A stretch of DNA of 64,000 bases from Rubritalea profundi (GTDB taxonomy: Bacteria; Verrucomicrobiota; Verrucomicrobiia; Verrucomicrobiales; Akkermansiaceae), in contig NZ_MQWA01000001.1 of NCBI RefSeq assembly GCF_002954445.1, positions 3,092,437-3,156,436 of the forward strand, written 5' to 3'. Shown one piece after another: positions 51,269 to 60,850 of the stretch (the stretch's first letter is position 1; every line of letters begins with the position of its first letter). The notes beneath the pieces were generated by a model, which searched no databases, was not told the origin of the DNA, and saw only the letters and a program-made list of their open reading frames with translations. The translations under genes and the position numbers were made by a program.

Positions 51269-52150
51269 TTATTTTTTTGTCAATCTCAGATAGAAGGCGG
51301 CGAAGCGTTTGCCGATCTCTATCTGGGATTCAGTATCGTAGTGGAGCTTATCGCCGATGTGACCTTTTAAATCCCGGGCGTCGATGCAGGCGGTGTGTTT
51401 TCGTTTTTCGGGTAGACCTAACAATACCTTATTTGTCTCCTTCACATACTGGAATGGTCCTTTGTTTATGTAGGAGCCGAGGGTGCATGCTACGAATGGC
51501 AGGCTTGGGTTTTTGAGGTCACTGCGGTAGCGGTCGATCATATCCAGCAACTTACCTTCATAGGATTCGTAAAGCGGCTTGGTCGAGTCGGACTCGCCTT
51601 GGAGCCAGAGTATCGCTTTGATTCTGGTTTTTATTTTGGAGTGTTTCGCCACTTCTTCGACGGCTTGCCGGGTGAGTTCGAGTGATCGTTGGTAGAGTTT
51701 TTTGTCTTTTCCGTAGGAACCAATGGGGGCACCGCCGACGGCGGCGGGAATCAGGCCAATTTTCAGTTTGGCATCCTGTTGTGCCAGAGTATGTGCAAAG
51801 CTCATGCCCGGGCCGGTACCGGAATTGTCACTGCCGTCGATTCTATCTGGTGTGCCTTGTGCGTGCAGTGGGTCACGCGCGACATTCCATTGCTGCTGTT
51901 TCGAGTGGAAAAACAAGATGTTCATATTCTCCACAGGTTTCATCTCGATGGCACCGCGGCCTTTTATGTTCGACTGGCCGACCAGCAGGAAGAGATCCAG
52001 TGTGTCCTGCTCTGCAAAGCTGGAAAAATCGGCGGTGTGTAGCGGTGGCTGTGCGGCACCGCCGCGGGTGCCTTTGGCTAGCATCTGGATTGGAAGTCCT
52101 GCGCAGGCGGTGCCAGCTGCGGTGCGTATGATAAAGTCTCTACGGTTCAT
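51269..52150 (-). CDS. Tat-exported SGNH/SASA-type esterase
   Basis: This 293-residue protein opens with a Tat-type signal MNRRDFIIRTAAGTACAG. The esterase domain has the nucleophile block FLLVGQSNIKG (Ser about 61), SFAHTLAQQD and GLIPAAVGGAPIGSY, the middle block ILWLQGESDSTKPLYESYEG, and the C-terminal DKLHYDTESQIEIG with the likely catalytic His. All three blocks are intact. It is the last gene of the polysaccharide block (next gene upstream at 52451, 300-base gap). Likely role: removal of O-acyl groups from a glycan; substrate unknown. Confidence 0.85.
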   Translation of the reverse strand: MNRRDFIIRTAAGTACAGLPIQMLAKGTRGGAAQPPLHTADFSSFAEQDTLDLFLLVGQSNIKGRGAIEMKPVENMNILFFHSKQQQWNVARDPLHAQGTPDRIDGSDNSGTGPGMSFAHTLAQQDAKLKIGLIPAAVGGAPIGSYGKDKKLYQRSLELTRQAVEEVAKHSKIKTRIKAILWLQGESDSTKPLYESYEGKLLDMIDRYRSDLKNPSLPFVACTLGSYINKGPFQYVKETNKVLLGLPEKRKHTACIDARDLKGHIGDKLHYDTESQIEIGKRFAAFYLRLTKK

Positions 52151-52450
52151 AATGGATTGTTAGGTGGGTTGGATGGCTCAACAAATCGAGGCAGTGAGAG
52201 GGAGTGTTATTTACCTTGATCGATTCTGAAGTGGGCCGGTTAGGCCGCGGATTGAATGGGAACTTGTCCGTGCCCGTCACTCCTAGTAAGACGTAAATGT
52301 ATTAGAATTTAAGATCAATTACCATTGTCCAGTAAAACCCTCCAGCTACCAGGACTTAAAGGGATGAGTGCTAGCCAGATGGGGAGTTACCAGTTGCCGA
52401 CACTGGGGCCTGATCACGGAGTTTTCTTTATAACTGAGAATCGGCCGTGC
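52151..52450. other. Intergenic gap without identified feature
   Basis: About 300 bases between two esterase genes. I find no coding pattern, strong hairpin or repeat here. It presumably holds the promoter of the downstream esterase gene. Confidence 0.4.
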
Positions 52451-53929
52451 TTATTTGCCCTTCTTCTTGGTGGGCTCGGCGGCCGGTCCGTAGCCGATGG
52501 TGCTGAACGGGCCGGCGGGCTGGCCGGCTTTGTTGTAGAGCAGGTGGCCGCAGGGGTGCTGGGTGTAGGCGTAGCGGACGGCGATCGGTTGTTTGACTTG
52601 CTTGCTTGAAACCAGTAGCTCGGAGCCGCTGATTTTTCCGTCGGCCCAGTGCCAGCTGCCGTCTTTTGCTTGGATTGAAAGCCATTGTAGTTTGGCATTG
52701 GGAGTCAGTTTGGGTGGCGTGAATCCTTCTTTGTGGGCAATCATTAGGCCGTTTTGGGCATTATCGAAAAAGATGCGAACAGCGTTACCTTCGATGACAT
52801 GTTTGGTGTAGAGCGGGCAGGAAATAAGGTCTTTAAAACCATAGACCTTTTGCAGTACAGAGCGTGCCAAGCGAACGCCGGTATCGTATTTGTTGGGTGG
52901 GTGTTCACCGGGCGCACCGACGTCGATGGTCACAGCCATACCAGTGTTAGGAGTCTTGAGGGTTTCAAAATAGGCTTGGCGGATCTCGGCTCTTCCCTCA
53001 CCACCTGCAGGATTGTCGGTGGTTGATTTGCCAATCCCTGGAAGCTGGACAAAGTGCACAGGAAAGTCGCCCTGGTTCCAAGCCTTTCGCCAGCCGGTGA
53101 TGAGTGATTCCAGTTTCGGCTGATAGCCGCGGCGATCGCCTTCATTACTCTCACCCTGATACCATATGGCACCGCGGATGCCGTAACCGACCCATGGTCT
53201 CAGTAGCTTGGTGTAGTTGCCACCAGTAGGATATGGAGGCTGGTTTAACCAACTTTCGATATTTGAACCGCCCACTGCGGTCACCATGAGCCCCATGGGG
53301 ACCAGTGCATCGCGCTGCACTCGACGAGCAAAGAAAAAGGAAACTCTTGAAATCGAAACTGCTGTTTCCGGACTGCAGACCTGCCATTTGTTTTCAGAGA
53401 AATTGAGGAAACGAAGAGCCGGATACTTTGCATCGTTAACGCTGGTTGGAGGATAGTTTTTGGGGTGTCCGGCTCGTTTCATTCTGCCCGCCATGTTCGA
53501 CTGTCCAGCGCAGAGCCATACGTCACCCATCACGAGGTTGTTGATTTTTTTGACTGCTTTTTCACCGTCTTTTTCGCAGATGATGGTCATGGTTTTACCC
53601 GCTGGGCTGTCGTTGACTGATTTCAGTTTGACTGCATCCATCGGCTTCAGCTCCACCCGCCACTTGCCGTCGGGGCCAGCTGGGGAGGATTGGCTCTGGC
53701 CATCGAACCGGACGGTGACCTTGGCACCTGGCAGCGAGGTGCCCCAAACGGGCAGTTTGATTTTTTGCTGCAAAACCGCGTTATCCCGGAAGGGTGCGGC
53801 GCATTGGGCCAGGAGTGTCGGGGTCGGTGGTGCTTGATCTGGTGTTGCTACTGCGGCTTTGGCAACGGCAGTTCCAACGAAAAGTGCCGATACGATACCG
53901 ACAACGGCGATGATAGTTTGTTTGTGCAT
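52451..53929 (-). CDS. Sialate O-acetylesterase-type enzyme
   Basis: This 492-residue exported esterase has a signal peptide (about 1-24). A jelly-roll N-terminal domain follows (APFRDNAVLQQKIKLPVWGT, GAKVTVRFDGQSQSSPAGPD, GKWRVELKPMDA), then the SGNH domain with MGDVWLCAGQSNMAGRM (Ser about 145), MVTAVGGSNIESWLNQPPYP, and GAIWYQGESNEGDRRGYQPK. The C-terminal block (ALFRDHAVL-type relatives) ends in beta strands. The layout is that of classical sialate O-acetylesterases, though the family also acts on xylan and other acylated glycans. It lies 31 bases downstream of the cytochrome c/propeller gene, in the minus-strand block. Confidence 0.88.
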   Translation of the reverse strand: MHKQTIIAVVGIVSALFVGTAVAKAAVATPDQAPPTPTLLAQCAAPFRDNAVLQQKIKLPVWGTSLPGAKVTVRFDGQSQSSPAGPDGKWRVELKPMDAVKLKSVNDSPAGKTMTIICEKDGEKAVKKINNLVMGDVWLCAGQSNMAGRMKRAGHPKNYPPTSVNDAKYPALRFLNFSENKWQVCSPETAVSISRVSFFFARRVQRDALVPMGLMVTAVGGSNIESWLNQPPYPTGGNYTKLLRPWVGYGIRGAIWYQGESNEGDRRGYQPKLESLITGWRKAWNQGDFPVHFVQLPGIGKSTTDNPAGGEGRAEIRQAYFETLKTPNTGMAVTIDVGAPGEHPPNKYDTGVRLARSVLQKVYGFKDLISCPLYTKHVIEGNAVRIFFDNAQNGLMIAHKEGFTPPKLTPNAKLQWLSIQAKDGSWHWADGKISGSELLVSSKQVKQPIAVRYAYTQHPCGHLLYNKAGQPAGPFSTIGYGPAAEPTKKKGK

Positions 53930-53960
53930 GGATGGAAAAAGGGTGGTAGTGCAATTTGGC

Positions 53961-56660
53961 TTATTTAGGAATAGCGCGCAGGGTGAAGTAGCTTTCCAAG
54001 GTGTCCCAAGAAGCGCCGTTGGTGAAGAGTCCTTTGGTGTTTGGAATATTGAGGTGGTAGATGCGGTCGAGCCATTTTGAGCCCTTGCCGAAATCTGAGA
54101 TCTTCAATTGCAGCGTCTTTCGGTCAGCGGAAATGACAACCTCCGCCAGGGCGTCCTCGCGGATGTCGTGTTCTGGCGATCCGTATTCAAAGGTGTTGGT
54201 GTAGAACCAGGATTTCACTAGGACAGATTCTTTGAGTTGTTCGGCGGTGACTTCTTTATCCAAAGGAAGGGTGAAGTGGATGTCGAATCCGCTGGAGCTG
54301 GAGGTGACTTTGTGGATGTCGGCTGGGATCGATTTTCCATCCCAAACAATTTGCTGCAGGCCATCCTGGAAACCACCAGTGGCGTACCAGCCCCGACCGG
54401 TTTGGCCGATGAGCATGCTGCCGTCGGCAAGGAAGCAGGGGCGCATGACGCCGGATACTAGGCCTTCTACGAATGGGATGACACAACCTTGATCGATCCC
54501 ATTGACTTTTTCGGTCACGATGCGGAACAGCTGAGAGAGTGTTTGGTCGCCCATGAAGACTTGACCTTTATAGACGCCGAATTTTCCTTCCGTTATGTCC
54601 CAGGCTGGGTTGCCGGGGGAGTTGGCGATCTTGTTGTGGGGAAGCCAGACAGCACCCTTGCGCAGTTTGGCGGCCCAAGCATCATAGTCGAGTTCGGTGT
54701 CGGGGTTGACGCCGGGTAGATTGACGAGGCCGGATGGGTGGCCGTAGAACTTCCCTTGCTCGAGAGGTACAAACTTTGAGGAGCCGACGTATTCGCCTTG
54801 GTTATCAGCATACCAAAGACGGCCATCTGGCGCCATGCCGAAACCTGCGGGACTGCGCAGTCCGTTGGCGAAGGGCTCGAAAGTGCCGTCCGGAGTGACC
54901 CGGCAGCACCAACCACGGTAACCGCCCATAGATCCCATGAACTTACCTCCCGCGCGGAATGAGGCGCGTTCTTGTTTCGAAGCGTCAGCGAGGTTGAGGT
55001 TGAAGTAGTAGTTGCCTTGCTTATCGCGAACGGGTCCGTGGGTGTACTCGTGGTAGTTGCCATGGATTCCAAAATCATCGCAGACGGTTTCGAAGGTGTC
55101 GGCGCGTCCATCGCCATTGGTGTCGCTGATGCGGGTCAACTCTGGCTTCTGGGTGATGACGATTCGGTCGCCTTTGTCATCCTCGATACAGACGCCGAGT
55201 GACTCGAAAGTGCCTTCTGCAAAGAGCGACCATTTGCCGTCGCGGATGCGCCATATGCCGGAGGCGCGAGTAGCCAGCACAATGGTGCCGTCCTTGGCGA
55301 CAGCGATTCCGGTGGCAGCGAAGAGTTGTTTGCGTCCGTAGAGGTCGAGTGGTGATTGCCAGTTGAATGTGCTGTAGCCTGCTTGGGTGGCGAGAGGTTT
55401 GCCTGGTTTCCTGCGTCGGGTGAGATCCGGCTGGAGCATTACTGTGGGGGTGGAAACGACTGGCTGAGGTTCCCAATTTTCTTGGCGCTCGACTTTTGGT
55501 TTGATCTGTAGAGCACCGGGTAGTTTCGCTTTTAGCGTGTAGGTGCTAGAGGACTTTTTCTGAGCGAGCGTCCAAGTACCGTTTGCGAAGGAACCGCCTT
55601 TGACCTGTACGTTGGTCAGACCGCTGGAGCGGAGTTGGAACTTTTGGGCTTGGTGGAGTGCTCCTTCGAGTGTGATCTGGATCTGGCCGTCGTCGGTGAC
55701 CTTGATGGTTTCTGAAAGAGTATTTTTGCCAACCCGGAATTGGAAGCTGGGGATTCCGGTTTTGTGGTCGAGACGGTGGCCAAGAAACTCGGCATCGAGT
55801 TGGGCCATTTTCTCACTGAAATCCGTGGGATCCCAGAGGTGTTTCTCGATGGTTGCGTGGTCTTGGACATCGGGTTCTTTAAATTCGAAGTCGACCACTT
55901 CACCAGCTGGGGTGAGGGGGGCGAGGATGGGTTCGTTTTCTAGGAAGATGAGGGCGTTGCGACCGACTTTAGAGGGGCGCTTGCCGCGGCCTGCGCGTTC
56001 TTCTTTTAGGTTTAGATAGCCGCCGCCCCAGATTCTGCGGACGGAGAGCATGCGTGCATCAAAGGTGTAGCTCATGCCATTGGTGAGTCCCACATGCAGG
56101 GCACGGGCGCTGGAGCCGGCCAAGGGTGCTCTGAAGACGCGTGCCCGGCTGGTCACAGGGATTTCACCGGGGACATCGATTAAGTTGGCGATGACAGCTT
56201 CTTTTTTCTTTGTCATCATAACGGTGGCTGGACCAGACTGCTCTTTGTCGGCCAGAGTGCGCAGGTAATGCCAGAGTGCTTCGAGGTCGTCATTGGGGAG
56301 CATGGCCTCACTGTACTGAGGCATGATTTTCATATAGGTTTTGCCTTTTACTGGACCGGTTTCTGCGACGGCAAGTTCGTCCCAGGAATGGCGCACCGAG
56401 TTTACGAAGTATTTTTTGTCCGCTATGATTTTCTTCCGCTCACCTTCAGGTCCGATCTCGCGGGTGCGTGGCTGAGTGAGAAAGAGGCCAAATAAATTCG
56501 GTCCAGTCTTCATCGAGTTGTCGCCTTTCTCAGTGGCGTGGCATTCGACGCAGCCCATGGCGGAAAATACTTCTTTGCCGTGGGTTACAGCGTTGAATTT
56601 TTCTTGTCCAGTGGCGGGGAGTCCGAGTGCGAGAAGTGAGAGGAAGATGTGCGGTTTCAT
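53961..56660 (-). CDS. Cytochrome c - beta-propeller (DUF6797-like) protein
   Basis: This 899-residue exported protein has a signal peptide (about 1-19) and one heme c site, VFSAMGCVECHATEKGDN (CxxCH), with the axial Met in YMKIMPQYSEAML. The middle has beta-rich domains (ARALHVGLTNGMSYTFDARM, KFQLRSSGLTNVQV). From about residue 440 there is a glucose/sorbosone-dehydrogenase-like propeller (LFAATGIAVAKDGTIVLATR, GYRGWCCRVTPDGTFEPFAN, GFGMAPDGRLWYADNQGEYV). The combination is common in Planctomycetes and Verrucomicrobiota and is thought to oxidise sugars or transfer electrons in the periplasm; no substrate is proven. It lies 32 bases downstream of the double-SASA gene. Confidence 0.82.
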   Translation of the reverse strand: MKPHIFLSLLALGLPATGQEKFNAVTHGKEVFSAMGCVECHATEKGDNSMKTGPNLFGLFLTQPRTREIGPEGERKKIIADKKYFVNSVRHSWDELAVAETGPVKGKTYMKIMPQYSEAMLPNDDLEALWHYLRTLADKEQSGPATVMMTKKKEAVIANLIDVPGEIPVTSRARVFRAPLAGSSARALHVGLTNGMSYTFDARMLSVRRIWGGGYLNLKEERAGRGKRPSKVGRNALIFLENEPILAPLTPAGEVVDFEFKEPDVQDHATIEKHLWDPTDFSEKMAQLDAEFLGHRLDHKTGIPSFQFRVGKNTLSETIKVTDDGQIQITLEGALHQAQKFQLRSSGLTNVQVKGGSFANGTWTLAQKKSSSTYTLKAKLPGALQIKPKVERQENWEPQPVVSTPTVMLQPDLTRRRKPGKPLATQAGYSTFNWQSPLDLYGRKQLFAATGIAVAKDGTIVLATRASGIWRIRDGKWSLFAEGTFESLGVCIEDDKGDRIVITQKPELTRISDTNGDGRADTFETVCDDFGIHGNYHEYTHGPVRDKQGNYYFNLNLADASKQERASFRAGGKFMGSMGGYRGWCCRVTPDGTFEPFANGLRSPAGFGMAPDGRLWYADNQGEYVGSSKFVPLEQGKFYGHPSGLVNLPGVNPDTELDYDAWAAKLRKGAVWLPHNKIANSPGNPAWDITEGKFGVYKGQVFMGDQTLSQLFRIVTEKVNGIDQGCVIPFVEGLVSGVMRPCFLADGSMLIGQTGRGWYATGGFQDGLQQIVWDGKSIPADIHKVTSSSSGFDIHFTLPLDKEVTAEQLKESVLVKSWFYTNTFEYGSPEHDIREDALAEVVISADRKTLQLKISDFGKGSKWLDRIYHLNIPNTKGLFTNGASWDTLESYFTLRAIPK

Positions 56661-56692
56661 GGTTGCTAGAAAATTGCTTTTTGTAGGGGGTG

Positions 56693-59644
56693 CTATTGGG
56701 TCACGGTTTTGATCACGTCGCTGACGTCTAACCAGTCGTTGAGTTCGACCGCTTTGCTGTTACCTTTGATCGCTTTCGGCTGGGTAATTTTGGGTGCCAG
56801 TGACTTGGCGGGGACCGTGTAGATAAACGGCACGTCGGCGGCTCCGAACTTGGTTTTCCAAGAGTTGGCCAGCACGGACATTTCAGGTCCGAAGTTCGCA
56901 CCCTGGTCGGCTTTGACCAAGGACTCACCCGAGAGGAAAATCACACCACTATGAGCGAGCGGTCCGAAACTGTGCACAAACACGTTATAGGTCCAGGTTG
57001 CCCGGCTGTCCCCGACTAGTGGTTTCGGCGAGGGGATCTTGCCCCAACTGCTTCCATCTGGCACGGCCTTGGTTTTGATCATGGCTGGGACATTGTCGGA
57101 CCAGAGCGTTTTCCATTCCGCAATGTAGCGTTTGAAATTGGCGAGGTAATACGGGTTGTCGCGATACACGCTACCGACTGTTTTGTAGTCTGGCATCAGG
57201 CTTGGTGTCTCTTTGAGGAAGTCAGCTGAGATCCAGTTCTTAAGAAGCGAATCCTTCTTGTTTTGCATGAAGATGATCCCGACCGGGCGGCCTGACTTCG
57301 CAGAAATCTGGTTACCGATTGCGGCAGCGATGCCGGTGGCGTCCTTCCAGTAGGAGGCGTAGCGGTTGCTCCATTTGCCGTTGGCGGCCTTGACCCTTGG
57401 AGCTCTCGAGACACAGACACTGAAACGGCTCGGGCCGTTTTTGACATCGGTTTTCGACTGGTTCTCCATCATGCGAACGATTTGACCGGAGGGTTTCACC
57501 TCAGGCATTTTAAACTCCATTTTTTTGCCCAGTGCCGGGGCGGCGACATACCAGACGTCGCCGAAGACGATGCCCTTGGCGATCCGCTCGTGAACTTTTT
57601 CACCATTGATGGTGAAGCTCACTTTCAGCGTGTGAGGTTTCGGCCCGGCCTTCATTACGGGCAGGGTGACCTGCCACTCGTCCATCTCGGGTGTCACGGC
57701 GATGGTTTTCTTGATGTCGCCGAATTCGAAGTGGACCTTGCAGTCGCCTTCTTCATCTTCAGCCTGCCATTCACCGAAGTTGCGAGTAGATCCCCAGATG
57801 GTGACTGGCTTGTCAGCTTGGAGGACAGCGTTGTCGCGGAACTGGGTGCTGAGCAGTGGCATCTTGCGGAAGTCGTAGACTTTGCCTTTTGGAGTGGGTT
57901 TGGCGGCGTTGGGATCGGCGTCTTTATCAACGATTTTGAGCTCCTTGTCTGGCCAGGTCTTGGTGGTGACCATTTTGTTATCGAACTGAATGAACGGAGT
58001 CATCGGCAGCATGGCTTTGTTATAGAGGCATGGCTGGAATCCGATACCACCGGATCCGTAGGAGATACCACGGGGTTTTTTGACGGCGTCAGATTGCACC
58101 ACGACTTGGTTGCCGTTGATTTTGAATGTGGCGCGGTGCCAGACTCGGTCTTCACCGGCGAGCCAGAAAAGTTTCATCTTGTCCACGCCATTCTCGATCG
58201 CTTTGGGGTCGGCGAATCCGGTGGCGTCCTTGTTTTTCTTACTACCTGCCCGGTTATACTCTGTGTCTCCAACCACCAGTCCGCCGTCGGCGGAATCAAA
58301 GGTAACGACTACTTTGTCGCCCTCGATTTTGTAGGAATTGAACATCGGACCATCGGCAACTACTTTTTTGCCATACTGGTTTTTGAGCGCATGCAGTGCG
58401 AGGCGCCGACCGGGAACGGTCTTGGCATTGTAGTGGATCGCTCCACCAATATCGATCTGGCTGGCCATTCCAGTGTTGGGAATATCACGTGCCATCGTGG
58501 TGCCCAGACGCATCTCGGAGGTGGTGTTGATGGAGGGTTTGTCGGTCTTGTCCGGGCAGTAGAACTGGTGAAAGTAAACTGGGAGTTCAGGTTTGTCCCA
58601 GACAATGCGCCAGCCGCGAGTCAGGCTGTGTAGGTTGTTATAGTAGCTTAAGCCTTGGTTTCTGTTATGCCAACCTTGGTTCCAGATGGCTCCACGGATG
58701 GCGTAGGGGACGACCGGGCTCATGCGGCCATTGAACAACCAGCTGGCATCGCGGTTGCCTTTCATGTTGCCGGGGATGTCTGCGCTGATTTTTTTCGCCT
58801 TGCCTCCGTTTTTGATGAGGACCTCGCTCTTCGCGATCTGGTCTTCGAGAGACTTGTAGAAGGCAGCCCAGGCTTTTTTGTGCTCAGGGGTGCTCGGGTC
58901 GGTGATCCGGCACTTCTGGTGGATCGCCTTGCTGTAATCATCCTTGGCTGTCGCCCAGCCTTCGCGGGGCACCCAGGCTTCGATCTGGGTCGAGCTCCAC
59001 GAGCAGTTGAGAATACCGATCGGGACGTTGAGTTCCTTGTAGAGTTTGTGGGCAAAGGCAAAAGCAATCGCGCTGTAGTCATTGTAGTTGCCATTGTTCC
59101 AGGAGCCGGTCGCCTTCTTGATAGGAAACAGCTGGGCTGTTACCGAAGTCACCGTAAACTCGCGGATGGGAGCCACTTTGCCCTCAGTTTCAGCGGTAAG
59201 CTCGTTCGCCAGTGGTTTGACGCTATAGCATTTGCCGATCTTCCATTGCATATTCGACTGACCAGACGCCATCCACACTTCCCCTACGAGGATGTCGGTG
59301 AGGGTTTCCTTTTTGCCGCCTTGCTCGCTGATGACGAGCTCGGCTGGTTTGAAACTGGCTTTCAGGTCTTTCAGTTGAGCCATCCACTTGCCGTCCTTGC
59401 CGGCGGTGGCGGAAGTTTTCTGGCCGGCGAACTCGACGGTGACCTTGGTCCCCGGCTTGCTCCATCCCCAGACTGGAACGGCCATCCCGCGTTGGAGTAC
59501 GGCGTGGTCGCGGAAGGGGGTACCTAGTTCGATAGAAAGAGTGCGGGGACCTTCAGCTGCGGGCTTGGGGGCTGCTGCTTGAATTGTTAGGGTCGTGCAA
59601 ATCAGGACGGCCGCTGTGGCTGCTCTGGTAATGATGTGTTTCAT
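56693..59644 (-). CDS. Double-domain sialate O-acetylesterase, second domain degenerate
   Basis: This 983-residue exported protein repeats the sialate O-acetylesterase architecture twice. The first copy (~40-580) is intact: TPFRDHAVLQRGMAVPVWGW, VGEVWMASGQSNMQWKIG (nucleophile Ser about 132), GILNCSWSSTQIEAWVPREG, and GAIWNQGWHNRNQGLSYY. The second (~590-983) begins with the same jelly-roll (STQFRDNAVLQADKPVTIWG) but reads FGDVWYVAAPALGKKMEFKM where the GQSNM nucleophile should be, and FLSGESLVKADQGANFG later. So it has lost the serine and is probably structural or sugar-binding. The signal peptide is residues 1-24. In the first copy the usual GES(N) is NQGWHN, so the acid residue may also differ. 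Part of the polysaccharide block. Confidence 0.85.
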   Translation of the reverse strand: MKHIITRAATAAVLICTTLTIQAAAPKPAAEGPRTLSIELGTPFRDHAVLQRGMAVPVWGWSKPGTKVTVEFAGQKTSATAGKDGKWMAQLKDLKASFKPAELVISEQGGKKETLTDILVGEVWMASGQSNMQWKIGKCYSVKPLANELTAETEGKVAPIREFTVTSVTAQLFPIKKATGSWNNGNYNDYSAIAFAFAHKLYKELNVPIGILNCSWSSTQIEAWVPREGWATAKDDYSKAIHQKCRITDPSTPEHKKAWAAFYKSLEDQIAKSEVLIKNGGKAKKISADIPGNMKGNRDASWLFNGRMSPVVPYAIRGAIWNQGWHNRNQGLSYYNNLHSLTRGWRIVWDKPELPVYFHQFYCPDKTDKPSINTTSEMRLGTTMARDIPNTGMASQIDIGGAIHYNAKTVPGRRLALHALKNQYGKKVVADGPMFNSYKIEGDKVVVTFDSADGGLVVGDTEYNRAGSKKNKDATGFADPKAIENGVDKMKLFWLAGEDRVWHRATFKINGNQVVVQSDAVKKPRGISYGSGGIGFQPCLYNKAMLPMTPFIQFDNKMVTTKTWPDKELKIVDKDADPNAAKPTPKGKVYDFRKMPLLSTQFRDNAVLQADKPVTIWGSTRNFGEWQAEDEEGDCKVHFEFGDIKKTIAVTPEMDEWQVTLPVMKAGPKPHTLKVSFTINGEKVHERIAKGIVFGDVWYVAAPALGKKMEFKMPEVKPSGQIVRMMENQSKTDVKNGPSRFSVCVSRAPRVKAANGKWSNRYASYWKDATGIAAAIGNQISAKSGRPVGIIFMQNKKDSLLKNWISADFLKETPSLMPDYKTVGSVYRDNPYYLANFKRYIAEWKTLWSDNVPAMIKTKAVPDGSSWGKIPSPKPLVGDSRATWTYNVFVHSFGPLAHSGVIFLSGESLVKADQGANFGPEMSVLANSWKTKFGAADVPFIYTVPAKSLAPKITQPKAIKGNSKAVELNDWLDVSDVIKTVTQ

Positions 59645-59701
59645 GGTGGGTTTTTAGATGATTTGAGGTTTAGGTCAAGCGTTAGAGCTAGGCAAAATAC
59701 T

Positions 59702-59751
59702 GTGGTGGGAATGTGTGTGGTGGGAATGTGTGTGGTGGGAATGTGTGTGGT
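59702..59751. repeat. 15-bp tandem repeat
   Basis: TGGTGGGAATGTGTG is repeated three times, with a partial fourth, in the gap upstream of the double esterase gene. Confidence 0.8.
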
Positions 59752-59807
59752 GAGCTCAGTTTGCTATGGATTTGTATGAAGTGGGCGTCATAGGTGGCAG
59801 AGTTGCG

Positions 59808-60665
59808 CTATTTATCCATTCCTTCGAGCTCGACAAAGCGGTGGACCATTTTGCCCTTTGGAGCCACATCCCACCATCGAAACCCCATCGGGCGCTTGTC
59901 GACGTTTTTGCTGGTTGTTTCGCCATTGACGAGCTGAATTCCTTTGTATTGGTTGATTATTAACTTGTGGGTGTGTCCGGCGAGGAAGGCCACCACGCCA
60001 TTTTCTTCGCAGAGCTTCAGGAGTTCCATCCGTTTTTCGGGCGCGATGTTGTAGTAATTTTCCTTTTCGTCCGGAGTCTTCACAAAGAGCGGGTAGTGCA
60101 CCACGACCACGACTGGGCTAGCCTTTTTCTTGGCTGCCACGAGGGCTGCTTTGAACCAGGCATCGTGCTTCTCCGACTCGCCTGCTAACGGCGCCTTCCA
60201 TAGTTGGGTGTTAGCGATCACGAAGGTGTAGCCCTTGTGCTCGATGCTGTAGTAGTCCTTGCCGATTGTTTCGCGATAGAGGCGCAGGGATTCGGCTGTT
60301 GGTTTGTTGCCGACGTCGTGGTTACCCGCCGCGCAGTGGCAGGGGATTTTGAAGCCGGCTTTGATGCGTTTGAAGTCGGCCCATGATTTTTCGTTCGCCT
60401 TACCGACGAGATCGCCACAGATGACCACGAAATCGGGTTTCATCCTATTGATCTGGTCGACGGCTAGCCCAAAGGTTTTTACGTCGTGTTCATAGCCACC
60501 CATGCCGAGTTGTGTGTCGCACATCTGGGCGAAAGAAAACAAGAGAGGCTCAGACAGCTTGGCAGGTTTGTCGGGTTCAGCGACTAAGGTACTGGGGGAG
60601 CACACAAGGAGCAGGGCAGCAGAAGCTAGGGCTGATAGAAAGCGGCGGAGTGATTGGCAATTCAT
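59808..60665 (-). CDS. Exported metallophosphoesterase
   Basis: This 285-residue protein has a signal peptide (about 1-28). Calcineurin-type metallophosphoesterase motifs are LLFSFAQMCDTQLGMG (motif I, DxQ rather than DxH), FVVICGDLVGKANEKS (GD), HCAAGNHDVGNKPT (GNHD), VVVVVHYPLF and VAFLAGHTHKLI (GHTH). Five of the metal-site motifs are thus present. I chose the ATG at 60665, four codons after an in-frame ATG at 60674 that precedes the signal less naturally. Secreted relatives hydrolyse phosphate esters of nucleotides, lipids or glycans. It sits between the double esterase and the sulfatases in the same orientation. Confidence 0.85.
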   Translation of the reverse strand: MNCQSLRRFLSALASAALLLVCSPSTLVAEPDKPAKLSEPLLFSFAQMCDTQLGMGGYEHDVKTFGLAVDQINRMKPDFVVICGDLVGKANEKSWADFKRIKAGFKIPCHCAAGNHDVGNKPTAESLRLYRETIGKDYYSIEHKGYTFVIANTQLWKAPLAGESEKHDAWFKAALVAAKKKASPVVVVVHYPLFVKTPDEKENYYNIAPEKRMELLKLCEENGVVAFLAGHTHKLIINQYKGIQLVNGETTSKNVDKRPMGFRWWDVAPKGKMVHRFVELEGMDK

Positions 60666-60850
60666 TCTGCACAATTGCTATCACCCCAGTGACCGACTCA
60701 CACGCCCTAAATGTGCGCGGTAGATTTTTTTGGAAGTCTCTTCTATATGAAAATGATGCTTGTCCTGTGGGTCGCCTATATCGTTTGCGTAAAATGATTT
60801 AGGATGAATACCTAGACTGATCGGGGGGACATGAAAGGCCAATTGGAGCT

